Assembly (NCBI RefSeq): GCF_002077695.1
Contig: NZ_MWUE01000018.1
Coordinates: 35,943 to 99,942, forward strand
DNA length: 64,000 bases
Direction of reading: 5' to 3'
Origin: Pantoea latae
Lineage (GTDB): Bacteria > Pseudomonadota > Gammaproteobacteria > Enterobacterales > Enterobacteriaceae
The translations under genes were made by a program, and so were the position numbers. Under the pieces are notes generated by a model. The model made no database searches. It saw nothing but the letters and a program-made list of their open reading frames with translations, and had not been told where the DNA came from. Shown here piece after piece: positions 1 through 6,709 of this stretch (position 1 is its first letter; each line of letters opens with the position of its first letter).

Positions 1-1370
1 ACGTTATATTCGCTCTTCAGACGCGCCACCACCACGTCGAACTGCAGCACGCCGACCGCGCCGACAATCAGATCGTTGTTGTGCACCGGACGGAACACCT
101 GCACGGCGCCCTCTTCCGACAGCTGCACCAGCCCTTTCAGCAGCTGCTTCTGCTTGAGCGGATCGCGCAGGCGAATGCGGCGGAACAGCTCAGGGGCGAA
201 GTTCGGAATGCCGGTGAACTTCATGTTCTCGCCCTGAGTGAAGGTGTCGCCGATCTGGATGGTGCCGTGGTTGTGCAGGCCGATGATGTCGCCAGGCCAG
301 GCCTCTTCCACGTGCGAGCGGTCACCCGCCATAAAGGTCAGCGCGTCGGAGATCACCACATCTTTGCCGGTGCGCACCTGACGCAGCTTCATGCCCTTTT
401 CATATTTACCGGAGACGACGCGCATAAAGGCGACGCGGTCGCGGTGTTTCGGGTCCATGTTGGCCTGAATCTTAAACACGAAGCCGGTGAATTTCTCTTC
501 CTCTGCGGTGACGATACGCGCGTCAGTTGCGCGCGGCATCGGCGCGGGCGCCCAGGAGACCAGGCCGTCGAGCATATGGTCGACGCCAAAGTTGCCCAGC
601 GCGGTGCCGAAGAAGACCGGCGTGATCTCGCCGCTCAGGAACAGCTCCTGATCGAATTCGTGCGACGCGCCTTTTACCAGCTCCAGCTCTTCGCGCAGCT
701 GCGCCGCCAGCTCTTCGCCGACCGCGCTGTCCAGCTCCGGGTTATCCAGCCCTTTGACGATGCGCACTTCCTGAATGGTGTGGCCCTTGCCCGTCTGGTA
801 GAGATAGGTTTCGTCGTTGTAGAGGTGGTAAACCCCTTTGAACAGCTTGCCGCAGCCGATAGGCCAGGTGATAGGCGCGCAGGCAATTTTCAGCTCGCTT
901 TCCACCTCATCCAGCAGCTCCATCGGATCGCGGATGTCGCGGTCGAGCTTGTTCATAAAGGTCAGGATCGGCGTGTCGCGCAGACGGGTGACTTCCATCA
1001 GCTTGCGGGTACGATCCTCGACGCCTTTCGCCGCGTCGATCACCATCAGGCAGCAGTCCACCGCCGTCAGGGTGCGGTAGGTATCTTCCGAGAAGTCTTC
1101 GTGTCCCGGCGTGTCGAGCAGGTTGACCAGGCTCTCGCGGTAGGGGAACTGCATCACGGAGGTGGTAATAGAGATGCCGCGCTGCTTCTCCATCTCCATC
1201 CAGTCCGATTTAGCGTGCTGGCTCGAGCCGCGGCCTTTTACCGTACCGGCGGTCTGGATAGCCTGTCCGAACAGCAGTACTTTTTCAGTGATGGTGGTTT
1301 TACCAGCATCGGGGTGCGAAATAATGGCAAAGGTGCGGCGGCGCGCCACCTCTTGCATGAAATTAGACAT
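1..1370 (-). CDS. prfC: Peptide chain release factor 3 (RF3), 3' end beyond window
   Basis: Translational GTPase that removes RF1/RF2 from the ribosome after termination. On the minus strand the frame opens with ATG at 1368-1370 and reads [20 protein letters not shown] followed by DAGKTT, the P-loop (G1) typical of RF3. It stays open to base 1. About 456 codons are present; RF3 is normally near 529 residues, so roughly the last 70 are outside the window. Long plus-strand frames over it (for example 81-1376) are antisense shadows. Identification rests on the N-terminal sequence and the unbroken frame. Confidence 0.95.
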   Translation of the reverse strand, partial: MSNFMQEVARRRTFAIISHPDAGKTTITEKVLLFGQAIQTAGTVKGRGSSQHAKSDWMEMEKQRGISITTSVMQFPYRESLVNLLDTPGHEDFSEDTYRTLTAVDCCLMVIDAAKGVEDRTRKLMEVTRLRDTPILTFMNKLDRDIRDPMELLDEVESELKIACAPITWPIGCGKLFKGVYHLYNDETYLYQTGKGHTIQEVRIVKGLDNPELDSAVGEELAAQLREELELVKGASHEFDQELFLSGEITPVFFGTALGNFGVDHMLDGLVSWAPAPMPRATDARIVTAEEEKFTGFVFKIQANMDPKHRDRVAFMRVVSGKYEKGMKLRQVRTGKDVVISDALTFMAGDRSHVEEAWPGDIIGLHNHGTIQIGDTFTQGENMKFTGIPNFAPELFRRIRLRDPLKQKQLLKGLVQLSEEGAVQVFRPVHNNDLIVGAVGVLQFDVVVARLKSEYN

Positions 1371-1696
1371 GAGTGAGTTCTTCTCATCGAGGCAACGTCG
1401 CGTAAGGGGACGCTGCAGAGTAATCATGATGGCCGGAAATCCGGCAGGTAAACGGAGCCAGGGTGACGCAACGGCGTCAGAAGGCGGTGGTCGAGGCGCG
1501 TTCTACATTGGCGGCGATTCCGGTTACCTGGTCTTCGTTAAGGCGGCATAGCATACAATATTTTGCGCGCGGCGGCGAACAGGGGCAGGAAAAATTGTTG
1601 GGAACAGATGCGCTGCGGCTAGTCATGCTCGCAAGATGCGGGAGCCTGAAGCTGGTACGTTGAGAACAAGGTCGTGTGCGGCACCAGAATCAGCAC
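1371..1696. other. Gene-free spacer upstream of prfC
   Basis: About 325 bases between the prfC start and the stop of the DUF1493 gene. It should hold the prfC promoter, read leftward. The plus-strand frames here are short and uncoupled to any ribosome-binding site. Composition shifts from GC-rich near prfC to AT-rich near 1690, marking the left edge of the Hcp islet. I see no convincing RNA gene. Confidence 0.5.
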
Positions 1697-2038
1697 TCAA
1701 TCATAAAGCCAGCGTCCCGCTTTAACTGACTCAATAATCATTGCTACCGTAAGCGGTTTTATTCTCTTTTTAAACGTCTGTTGCCAGAAAGGATATTCAT
1801 ATTCAAGATAATTTCTCGTATCAAGCTGGCTGTAATCAACATTAAAGGCAGTGAATACATCGATTAGAAATTCTTCCGCATCTTCAGGGGTAAACTGAAA
1901 ATCTTCGTTCAGACTCCACTCCGGTGTAATCTGTTTAATTTCCGATCGAAACCAGCGTTTCTTTACGGGATAGTGCGCCATTAAATAATCGATTACTTTT
2001 TTTTCATAATCAGTTTCACTCATCAGAAGGCTGTCCAT
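1697..2038 (-). CDS. DUF1493 family small acidic protein
   Basis: A 113-residue acidic soluble protein without signal peptide or membrane segment. The C-terminal half, ending PLTVAMIIESVKAGRWLYD, and the central EDAEEFLIDVF stretch fit the DUF1493 family of enterobacterial hypothetical proteins; its function is not known to me. It follows the 2023-2490 gene. An internal ATG at 2021-2023 overlaps the upstream stop as TGATG, so a 108-residue product by translational coupling is an equally good start; the longer start has GGGA about 9 bases upstream. The low GC content (near 37% in one 60-base line counted by hand) sets it apart from its surroundings. Role as partner or immunity protein of the upstream gene is inference. 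Confidence 0.75.
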   Translation of the reverse strand: MDSLLMSETDYEKKVIDYLMAHYPVKKRWFRSEIKQITPEWSLNEDFQFTPEDAEEFLIDVFTAFNVDYSQLDTRNYLEYEYPFWQQTFKKRIKPLTVAMIIESVKAGRWLYD

Positions 2039-2490
2039 TGTATGCGATCCCGTGGACGAACAATTAGATTGTATTCTCTTTTAGTATTACTCAAAACCCG
2101 CTGAATCGTCACCACAGCATTCGCATAACCAATCCAGGGGATATAGCGGCCAACAAAAGTTGCTATTTTATTAGAAGGTACCATTTTCAGTTTATTAAAG
2201 GAACCCACAGGCGCAACTGGCCTCAAACCAAAAGGAAAGCGCGCATCTTTAAGCAATTTCCTGCTGAGAACCGAAGCGACGCTGGTGCCCGGCGTATTAT
2301 GCGCTGCATCTAATTTTCCCGAAACACTCATTAAAGGCTGCCCACTCAAAATCAAGGCACCAGACGTCATACTTAAACCAAAGGCTTTGGAAAAGTTCTC
2401 GAGAAATATTAAGTTAAAAAGCTCTCTTGCGCTGAGATTATTATGTCCATGATAGAAATAAGTCCCATTTATCTCTTCAACAGTATCCAT
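2023..2490 (-). CDS. Unknown 155-residue protein beside Hcp, coupled to the DUF1493 gene
   Basis: The start is ATG 2488-2490 because AAGGA lies 7 bases upstream; the longer frame to 2547 lacks such a site. The product opens MDTVEEINGTYFYHGHNNLS and has a glycine/serine-rich mildly hydrophobic middle and a second hydrophobic stretch around VGRYIPWIGYANAVV. There is no classical signal peptide. I do not recognise an enzymatic motif. Proteins of this look occur as unnamed neighbours of DUF1493 genes in enterobacteria (recollection, not verified). It is divergent from hcp with a 198-base shared control region, and translationally coupled to the downstream gene. A type VI cargo or toxin with DUF1493 as cognate partner is possible but unproven. 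Confidence 0.7.
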   Translation of the reverse strand: MDTVEEINGTYFYHGHNNLSARELFNLIFLENFSKAFGLSMTSGALILSGQPLMSVSGKLDAAHNTPGTSVASVLSRKLLKDARFPFGLRPVAPVGSFNKLKMVPSNKIATFVGRYIPWIGYANAVVTIQRVLSNTKREYNLIVRPRDRIQWTAF

Positions 2491-2571
2491 CGCATCATCC
2501 TTTATATTCTTACTGACACAAGTAAAGCGTCTTTGACTGTCACACATGGCATAGCGGGTAAGATAATCACG

Positions 2572-2589
2572 TATAATCTTGATGATTAT
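2572..2589. promoter_or_regulatory. Promoter-like TATAAT overlapping an inverted repeat
   Basis: A consensus -10 hexamer TATAAT (2572-2577, plus strand) overlaps a perfect inverted repeat, ATAATC (2573-2578) and GATTAT (2584-2589) separated by TTGAT. A further ATAATC copy sits just upstream. I found no well-spaced -35. The position between divergent hcp and the small gene pair fits an operator-controlled promoter, but this is inference. Confidence 0.4.
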
Positions 2590-2688
2590 TTAACAAGAGA
2601 ATAAAAAACGAACATTGATCTGAGACAATTTTATTATTAAGTCATAGCAGTAATATCTGACATGGTACTTTTACAAGGAGGATAAACT

Positions 2689-3171
2689 ATGCCTATACCA
2701 GCGTATATGTGGCTTAGGGACGACGGTGGCGCGCTTATTAAAGGCGGCGTCGATGTACAGGACCGTGAATTTAGCATCGAAGTGCGCGGCTTTCATCATA
2801 ATTTGATGATCCCTACTGACAATGCTACAGGAAAAGTGACAGGCACACGCATTCATTCGCCAATGCTTATCGTTAAGGAGTTTGATTATTCTAGCCCTTA
2901 TCTTTATAAAGCTGTTGCAACTGGGCAGAACTTAACCTCCGCTGAAATAAAGTGGTATAAAATTAACGATGCGGGACAAGAAGCGGAATACTTTAATATG
3001 TTACTTGAAGGCGTTCGCGTTGTATCTATCTCTCCTTCTATGGCTGCTCCAGATAATAAAAATGAAAATCATATGGAAACGGTGGAACTACGTTATGAAC
3101 GAATCACCTGGAAACATTGCGACGGCAATATTATCTATACTGATTCGTGGAATGAACGTCAAACGCTATAA
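2689..3171 (+). CDS. hcp: Hcp family type VI secretion tube protein (orphan)
   Basis: A 160-residue Hcp: the ring-forming subunit of the type VI secretion inner tube, exported by the apparatus and able to carry small effectors in its lumen. The protein starts MPIPAYMWLRDDGGALIKG; the GTRIHSPM stretch, YLYKAV, IKWYKINDAGQEAEYF and the C-terminal ITWKHCDGNIIYTDSWNE are typical of enterobacterial Hcp. AAGGAGG lies 7 bases before the ATG. No tss/tsi core gene is nearby, so this is an orphan Hcp, commonly linked to accessory effector cargo. It is AT-rich relative to neighbours, and a terminator follows directly. Confidence 0.92.
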   Translation: MPIPAYMWLRDDGGALIKGGVDVQDREFSIEVRGFHHNLMIPTDNATGKVTGTRIHSPMLIVKEFDYSSPYLYKAVATGQNLTSAEIKWYKINDAGQEAEYFNMLLEGVRVVSISPSMAAPDNKNENHMETVELRYERITWKHCDGNIIYTDSWNERQTL

Positions 3172-3178
3172 ATAAGTA

Positions 3179-3201
3179 AAGGGGCATTGCCCCTTCATTT
3201 T
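3179..3201 (+). terminator. Intrinsic terminator after hcp
   Basis: Stem AAGGGGC (3179-3185) and GCCCCTT (3189-3195) with a 3-base loop, followed by CATTTT. It lies 8 bases after the hcp stop and before the convergent amidohydrolase gene. Confidence 0.8.
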
Positions 3202-3250
3202 ATGACTATTTTTTCACCATTCCAGAGTAACGATATTATGCTCGTCTTAT

Positions 3251-4354
3251 TTACCCTAGCACCCTTGTTACGCAGGATTTGAAGATCTTCACGCCGATGG
3301 CCAGCGCGCTGAGATCGAAGTGCATATCAGGATGATGCAGTCCCGGCACCAGGTTGGTGCCCAGCCCCCAGAAACCCGCCTTCACGTTCGGGCGTTTTAC
3401 CGGATAGTAGAAGAAGTCTTCGCTGCCCGGCGTGGTTTTCGCCTCCAGCAGCCCGTTGCCACCCAGCACCTCGGTAATGGCCGCGCGGATCACCGCTGTG
3501 GCCTCATCATGGATCTCCGCCGCCGGCATCTCTTTCAACACCACGACCTCGGCGCTGGCGCCCAGCGCCGCGACGCTGTGCTGGATCGCCTGGGTGACCT
3601 TCTCTTTCAGCGCCTCCATCGGCGCGTTCTCCTGCGAACGCAAATCCCACACCACGCGCGCCTGGTCAGGCACCGAGTTGGTGACGCCGGCGTCGCAGAG
3701 AAAACGCGTCGCCTTCACGCTCCAGTTCAGCCCCGGCGAAAGGTGGATCGCGTTAACTGCATTAACCGCCTGCACCGCCGCGTCCAGCGCGTTAACGCCG
3801 AGATGCGGTCGCGCGGCGTGCGCGGGCACGCCTTTAATGGTGGCTTCCAGCGTCGAGCAGGCGGAGTAGAGCACCGCAGGCGTCGCCTCGCCGACCACGC
3901 ACTCTTCCAGCGGACGCAGATGGAAGCCGAGGATCATCTCCACGTCGTCCAGCGCGCCACCCTCCACCATCGCCAGCGCGCCGGCGCCCAGCTCTTCCGC
4001 CGGCTGAAACAGAATCTTCAGGCGGCCCTTTTTCACCGCACCTTCCGCCAGCAGCTCCTGCGCGGCGGTCAGCACCACGGAAGAGTGGCCGTCATGACCG
4101 CAGGTATGGCGCGCGCAGGCGACGCCGTCGATGATATGGCCGAGCGCGTCCATGTCGGCGCGCAGCGCCAGCACCGGGCCCGGCACGCCGCTGTCGATCT
4201 CCGCGACGATGCCGGTGGTCTGGTTGACGCCGCGCGTCACCTTCAGCCCCGCTTTCTCCAGCTGATCGGCGATATAGGCGGAGGTTTTAAACTCTTCAAA
4301 CCCCAGTTCAGGAATTTCGTGCAGGTAGTGGTAATGCTCTAATACCTTTGACAC
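3251..4354 (-). CDS. M20 family (M20D-like) metallo-amidohydrolase
   Basis: A 367-residue cytosolic amidohydrolase of the M20D aminoacylase/carboxypeptidase group, which removes acyl or aminoacyl groups from N-substituted amino acids using a di-metal centre. Metal-ligand motif CGHDGH at about residues 85-90, glutamates in PAEE near 120-121, and GFH near 145 are visible. The start is GTG 4352-4354 with AGGAGA correctly placed upstream. It lies 10 bases after yjiG and probably forms an operon with yjiH-yjiG. In E. coli the isoaspartyl dipeptidase iadA occupies this position beside yjiG/yjiH, so a dipeptide or N-acyl amino acid substrate taken up by the pair is plausible. The precise substrate is unknown. 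Confidence 0.85.
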   Translation of the reverse strand: MSKVLEHYHYLHEIPELGFEEFKTSAYIADQLEKAGLKVTRGVNQTTGIVAEIDSGVPGPVLALRADMDALGHIIDGVACARHTCGHDGHSSVVLTAAQELLAEGAVKKGRLKILFQPAEELGAGALAMVEGGALDDVEMILGFHLRPLEECVVGEATPAVLYSACSTLEATIKGVPAHAARPHLGVNALDAAVQAVNAVNAIHLSPGLNWSVKATRFLCDAGVTNSVPDQARVVWDLRSQENAPMEALKEKVTQAIQHSVAALGASAEVVVLKEMPAAEIHDEATAVIRAAITEVLGGNGLLEAKTTPGSEDFFYYPVKRPNVKAGFWGLGTNLVPGLHHPDMHFDLSALAIGVKIFKSCVTRVLG

Positions 4355-4364
4355 CGCTTTTCTC

Positions 4365-4838
4365 CTAAATAAAAAGACGCATAACGCACATCGCGATCGC
4401 CGCGTTGATGACGCTCACCAGCATCAGCAGCGGCCAGTATTTTTTCGGCACGTCGGCCACGCCCAGCAGGCGCCCCATGTATTGCAGCTGCGATCCCATC
4501 AGGAAAATCGCGGGCGCGAGGATGGTTACGTCCGCGCCGGTCAGCACCCCTTTGGCCAGCAGGCTTACCGCGACGCCGGTGCCAGCGGACGAGGAGAGCC
4601 AGGCGGTGAGCAGCACGGTAATGGCTTCGCCCGGCAGGCCAAACAGCCCCATTAGCGGCGCGAAAACCTGCCCCAGAAACGGCATAATGCCGAGCAGATT
4701 CAGCACTTCCGCCAGCACATAGGCCATCACCACGTTAGGCATCAGGTTATGAATGGCGATATGAAAACCTTTGCGCGCGCCGGTGACGAAAATATCAAAA
4801 GGATTTTGGCTGCTTTTTACCGCGCCGTTATTTTCCAT
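4365..4838 (-). CDS. yjiG: YjiG family nucleoside-recognition (Gate) membrane protein
   Basis: About 157 residues from ATG 4836-4838, chosen over an upstream in-frame start because AAGGA lies 8 bases before it. Several hydrophobic segments (NVVMAYVLAEVLNLLGIMPF, the TVLLTAWLSS region, C-terminal LLMLVSVINAAIAM) give an inner-membrane protein of the SpmB/YjiG type. It overlaps the end of yjiH by 11 bases. With YjiH it makes a two-subunit Gate-domain membrane complex; transport has been suggested for the family but substrates are not established. Confidence 0.85.
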   Translation of the reverse strand: MENNGAVKSSQNPFDIFVTGARKGFHIAIHNLMPNVVMAYVLAEVLNLLGIMPFLGQVFAPLMGLFGLPGEAITVLLTAWLSSSAGTGVAVSLLAKGVLTGADVTILAPAIFLMGSQLQYMGRLLGVADVPKKYWPLLMLVSVINAAIAMCVMRLFI

Positions 4839-5499
4839 GGGGGAAATCCTTCTTATAAACACTGTTTAACACACAACGCGTCAACGCCGCACCGACAAAT
4901 TTAAGAACAAACATTAAGGCGAGCGGAATAATAATCGGCAGGGTCATCGAGGCGAACAGCGCCGAGCCGATGGCGAAATAGTTATTGATTAAGCCCGCGC
5001 CGGAATATTGCCAGGCGCTCATCACCACAATATCTTTTTTTGTTACCTGACCGCGGTCGAACATCTCTTTGGTCAGCGCCGCGCCCGCATCGGTGCTCTG
5101 CAAATCGGTGATCAACGCCAGCCCGCAGCGTCCCGGCAGGCCCATCAGCGGCTGCAGCAGCGGTGTCAGCAGCTTATGCGCCGCGCGCATCGCGCCGTAG
5201 TGGGTGAAGATCTCCAGTACGCCCAGCGCCAGCATCACCGTGGGCGTCAGCGAGAGCGCGAAGAGGAAACCCGCTTTGGCACTCAGGCCACCCGCGCCGA
5301 GAAAGGTATTGCTGGCGGGATCCTTCATGGTGCCGAAGCTGCCGCCCAGCGTGGTGAAGTCAAAGGCGCTCAGCCAGTGAAAGCCTTCAACCTGGTAGAG
5401 CATTCCTGAAAAAAAGAGGATGGCCGCCACCAGCGCCAGATAGCTTCCTTTGCTGGCAGTGACGCGCGCGTCCGTCAGCACTATTTTTTCATCAGACAT
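4828..5499 (-). CDS. yjiH: YjiH family nucleoside-recognition (Gate) membrane protein
   Basis: A 223-residue polytopic inner-membrane protein, first gene of the leftward yjiH-yjiG-amidohydrolase operon. It has an N-terminal hydrophobic segment near residues 20-35, the loop GAGGLSAKAGFLFALSLTP, and Gate-domain signature-like stretches LITDLQSTDAGAALT and SAWQYSGAGLINNYF. It corresponds to the SpmA-like half of the pair. Its transcript would start in the 5500-5947 spacer. Confidence 0.85.
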   Translation of the reverse strand: MSDEKIVLTDARVTASKGSYLALVAAILFFSGMLYQVEGFHWLSAFDFTTLGGSFGTMKDPASNTFLGAGGLSAKAGFLFALSLTPTVMLALGVLEIFTHYGAMRAAHKLLTPLLQPLMGLPGRCGLALITDLQSTDAGAALTKEMFDRGQVTKKDIVVMSAWQYSGAGLINNYFAIGSALFASMTLPIIIPLALMFVLKFVGAALTRCVLNSVYKKDFPHGK

Positions 5500-5947
5500 T
5501 GTTATTCCCGTTTAATAACCCTGGCAGTTGCGATATATGGAACTCTATTGGTTGCAGGATTTATGCCAGCGGCCCCGTATCGTCCCTTTTGAAAATAAAG
5601 TTTTCCTCTGAGCCTGTTTGCGCTAATTAACCGGATACAACTGCATCGATTTATATTCCGTGACGAAACTATACGGCGTAAATCAGGAGGGATTTCGACG
5701 CCGCAGGGCGAGAAGATAATATGCGCTGCACCAGGCGGGTGCAGCGGCCGCGCACTGCGCTGGTGCGATGCCGAATCGTTCCAGGAATGATAATCGCTCG
5801 CATTCAATTAGCTAAATAATTCTATTTAAATCAAACAGATAAAACGTGTTTTTTCCGCAAAACGCTATCTTTCGCGCGGCGTTATGGTGCATAATTCACC
5901 ACTTCTCACCTGTTTAATTATTCTCTCTTTCTATAAAGGAATCGCCC
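5500..5947. other. Divergent spacer between yjiH and ftnA
   Basis: About 450 bases with no supported gene. A 101-codon minus-strand frame (5502-5807) has no ribosome-binding site and a low-complexity look, and I reject it. The right end carries the ftnA promoter: TGGTGCATAAT (an extended -10-like element) near 5885-5895 and AAAGGA before the ATG. The left half is likely the yjiH promoter region. Confidence 0.5.
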
Positions 5948-6457
5948 ATGCTTACTGCTGAGATGACCGCGCGTCTGAACGATCAACTTAACCTCGAATT
6001 TTTCTCCGCCAACCTCTATTTGCAGATGAGCGCATGGTGCAGCGATAAAGGTCTGGAAGGCGCAGCGGCGTTTCTGAAAGAGCACTCTCGCGAAGAGATG
6101 GAGCATATGCAGCGCCTGTTTGACTACCTGAGCGATACCGGCGCGATGCCGGTGCTGGGCACCATCGCCGCGCCGCCGGTCGCCTATAACTCGCTGCCCG
6201 AGCTGCTGGAGCAGGCGCTGGATCATGAGAAGCTGATCACGCGTAAAATCAACGAGCTGGCGCATGCAGCGATTACCTCGCTCGACTACTCCACCTTTAA
6301 TTTCCTGCAGTGGTATGTGGCGGAGCAGCATGAAGAAGAGAAGCTGTTCAAAACCGTGCTCGATAAGCTGGCGCTGGTCGGCAATAAAGGCGAAGGCCTG
6401 TTCCTGATCGATAAAGATCTGGCGCGGATGAATACGGAAAGCCACGGCGCTAACTAA
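5948..6457 (+). CDS. ftnA: Non-haem ferritin FtnA
   Basis: A 169-residue bacterial ferritin that oxidises Fe(II) and stores iron as a mineral in a 24-mer shell in the cytosol. Diiron-site features are visible: [17 protein letters not shown] near residue 16, the EEMEHM motif near 50-53, and [14 protein letters not shown] near 125. It aligns closely with E. coli FtnA throughout. AAAGGA precedes the ATG. It is monocistronic in appearance, divergent from yjiH and convergent with the GH31 gene. Confidence 0.95.
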   Translation: MLTAEMTARLNDQLNLEFFSANLYLQMSAWCSDKGLEGAAAFLKEHSREEMEHMQRLFDYLSDTGAMPVLGTIAAPPVAYNSLPELLEQALDHEKLITRKINELAHAAITSLDYSTFNFLQWYVAEQHEEEKLFKTVLDKLALVGNKGEGLFLIDKDLARMNTESHGAN

Positions 6458-6709
6458 AGGTTTTACAGACGATACTTGAGTCAAAACGCGGGTAAGATGG
6501 CCCGAAGAGCAAAGCGTCCCGCGACAAGGACAAAAACGCCGGGAGCGTTTTTGAACAACGCAACGCGTTGGCCCGGCAACGGGCGCACCTCAAGGATGAG
6601 GTGCGTAATCGCGCGGGCCGAGCTGGCCGGGATGCCGTTTTTTGCGTCTTTGCGATCGGGCCATCTCACCTGCTTTCGCGCCTCGCTCGCAAACATCTCT
6701 TCTTCGTTT
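6458..6709. other. Stem-loop-rich intergenic element between ftnA and the GH31 gene
   Basis: No gene is supported here. Reading left to right there are four compact hairpins: AAAAACGC/GCGTTTTT (6532-6539, 6545-6552), which looks like a bidirectional terminator; GCCCG/CGGGC with a GCAA tetraloop (6571-6584); GCACCTC/GAGGTGC (6585-6604); and GGCC/GGCC (6616-6628). The palindrome CAACGCGTTG is at 6561-6570. It may be a dispersed intergenic repeat or a structured RNA; the first hairpin alone could end ftnA transcription. Confidence 0.5.
6532..6552. terminator. Bidirectional terminator-like hairpin after ftnA
   Basis: Perfect 8-base stem (6532-6539 with 6545-6552) with a 5-base loop, A5 on the left arm and T5 on the right arm, so U-tracts arise in either direction. 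It lies between convergent ftnA and the GH31 gene. Confidence 0.6.

Noticed and set aside
81..1376. 431-codon plus-strand open frame
   Set aside because: It lies antisense to prfC, whose minus-strand translation is clearly RF3; the plus-strand product is histidine/arginine-rich noise typical of GC-rich antisense frames.
5502..5807. 101-codon minus-strand frame upstream of yjiH
   Set aside because: No ribosome-binding site, no recognisable family, composition unlike genes; it covers a divergent promoter region.
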